Notes under the pieces: model-generated | What the model saw: the letters and a program-made list of their open reading frames with translations, nothing else | What the model was told of the DNA's origin: nothing | Databases searched by the model: none | Program-made: the position numbers and the translations under genes | NCBI GenBank assembly: GCA_036272735.1 | Contig: DATAYF010000213.1 | Coordinates: 1-6,292, forward strand | DNA from: DATAYF01 sp036272735 | GTDB lineage: Bacteria; Chloroflexota; Ktedonobacteria; Ktedonobacterales; Ktedonobacteraceae | Direction: 5' to 3' | DNA: 6,292 nucleotides | Shown: positions 5,816-6,292 of the stretch, in pieces | Position numbering within the stretch: the stretch's first letter is position 1 | Layout of the letters: each line of letters begins with the position of its first letter

Positions 5816-5867
5816 GCGATACGAGATGGCTGGTATTAGGCCCCTCCATCTCGTATCGCTAACCTCC
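5816..5867 (-). promoter_or_regulatory. hairpin between Shine-Dalgarno and start codon of glpD
   Basis: On the minus strand AAGGAGG ends at 5863, then TTA, then GCGATACGAGATGG (5859-5846), a 16-nt loop, CCATCTCGTATCGC (5829-5816), then CCAACGATT and the glpD ATG (5806). The stem is a perfect 14 bp. Linear distance from GGAGG to ATG is 56 nt, far too long for initiation; with the 44-nt hairpin looped out it is 12 nt. Phage T4 genes 25 and 38 use such structure-bridged sites. The same hairpin could act as an mRNA processing or stability element between glpF and glpD. No U run follows it, so a terminator is less likely. Confidence 0.7.
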
Positions 5868-5886
5868 TTTTTAAGGTAGTGAGAAA

Positions 5887-6292
5887 CTAATCGGCGGCGG
5901 GTTCGCGTACGGCTTCGCCGGTGGTAACACTATCACCCGACTGTACCAGGCCGCGTGCAATCAATACCTTGCCAACACTAAAATCATAAATGAGTGCGCC
6001 AACGACGCCACCTAGTAGAGGCCCGACAATGGGAATCCAGGTATAGCTATTCAGGCTCGCTCCACCGCTGACGATAGCGATCCATAGGCGAGGACCGAAG
6101 TCACGCGCTGGATTGATGGCGTATCCGGTATTCAGGCCAAACGACACGCCGATAGCGACGATCAAGAGACCAATGATCAGTGGGTTGAGATTGGCCTGTA
6201 CGGGTTGATTGCGACCATCGGTAATCGCGAAGATCAGACCAACCAGCATGGCTGTACCAATAAACTCGTCGCCGAAGGCTCCAAATGTTCCC
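5887..6292 (-). CDS. glpF: glycerol facilitator / aquaglyceroporin, C-terminal part
   Basis: The frame runs in from the right edge; 134 residues are visible, starting GTFGAFGDEFIGTAMLVGLI. This is the second half of an MIP-family channel: a transmembrane helix (about 10-25), a short polar loop (DGRNQPVQANLN), a further helix (LIIGLLIVAIGVSFGL), then the second NPA box as GYAINPARDFGPRL (about 57-70) and a last helix (WIPIVGPLLGGVVGALIYDF). The Asp after NPAR is the residue that marks glycerol-conducting GlpF rather than water-only aquaporins. The tail is about 35 residues and ends EPAAD. The first NPA box lies outside the window. The gene precedes glpD on the same strand, so the pair supplies glycerol entry and glycerol 3-phosphate oxidation; glycerol kinase is expected upstream. 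The internal ATG at 6249 is not the true start, because homology extends through it to the edge. Confidence 0.94.
   Translation of the reverse strand, partial: GTFGAFGDEFIGTAMLVGLIFAITDGRNQPVQANLNPLIIGLLIVAIGVSFGLNTGYAINPARDFGPRLWIAIVSGGASLNSYTWIPIVGPLLGGVVGALIYDFSVGKVLIARGLVQSGDSVTTGEAVREPAAD

Overview
The window looks like a chromosomal piece of a mesophilic Ktedonobacteria-type member of Chloroflexota. I base this on remembered resemblance of the TnpB, the 122-residue unknown and the glp proteins to that group; the sequence alone does not prove it. It has moderate GC, frequent insertion-sequence traces and ordinary metabolic genes interrupted by accessory ones.

Left part (1-1285), accessory. 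The minus strand carries the 5' part of an IS200/IS605-type tnpB that runs off the left edge and has an in-frame TAA at codon 14. Four bases upstream of its ATG ends an uncharacterised 122-residue ORF, so the two were probably translated in tandem. Divergent from them is a 71-residue excisionase/MerR-type helix-turn-helix protein. The 235-bp space between the divergent genes holds four copies of AGACGT/ACGTCT, arranged as two inverted pairs, each next to a candidate promoter. This looks like an operator region for the small HTH protein.

Middle (1285-2276). A complete IS982-type insertion sequence of about 990 bp has 19/21-matching terminal inverted repeats. Its DDE transposase is broken by a +1 frame change near the C-terminus. 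The transposase ribosome binding site is the 3' arm of an 11-bp inverted repeat whose 5' arm lies closer to the element end, the layout of an attenuator that silences read-in transcripts.

Right part (2277-6292), more ordinary. A RhtA-like EamA exporter is followed, after a leader that can fold as a three-way junction, by an unrecognised 181-residue protein with an SCEGHEDH motif. Convergent with it on the minus strand is a glycerol module, glpF (partial at the right edge) then glpD, giving glycerol uptake and then oxidation of glycerol 3-phosphate to dihydroxyacetone phosphate. A glycerol kinase would be expected outside the window. A 23-bp interrupted hairpin separates the convergent units.

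The most unusual feature is in the 80-nt glpF-glpD gap. The only good Shine-Dalgarno sequence is 56 nt from the glpD ATG, and all but 12 of those bases form a perfect 14-bp hairpin. Folding it would bring the two to a workable distance, giving a structure-bridged or split ribosome binding site.
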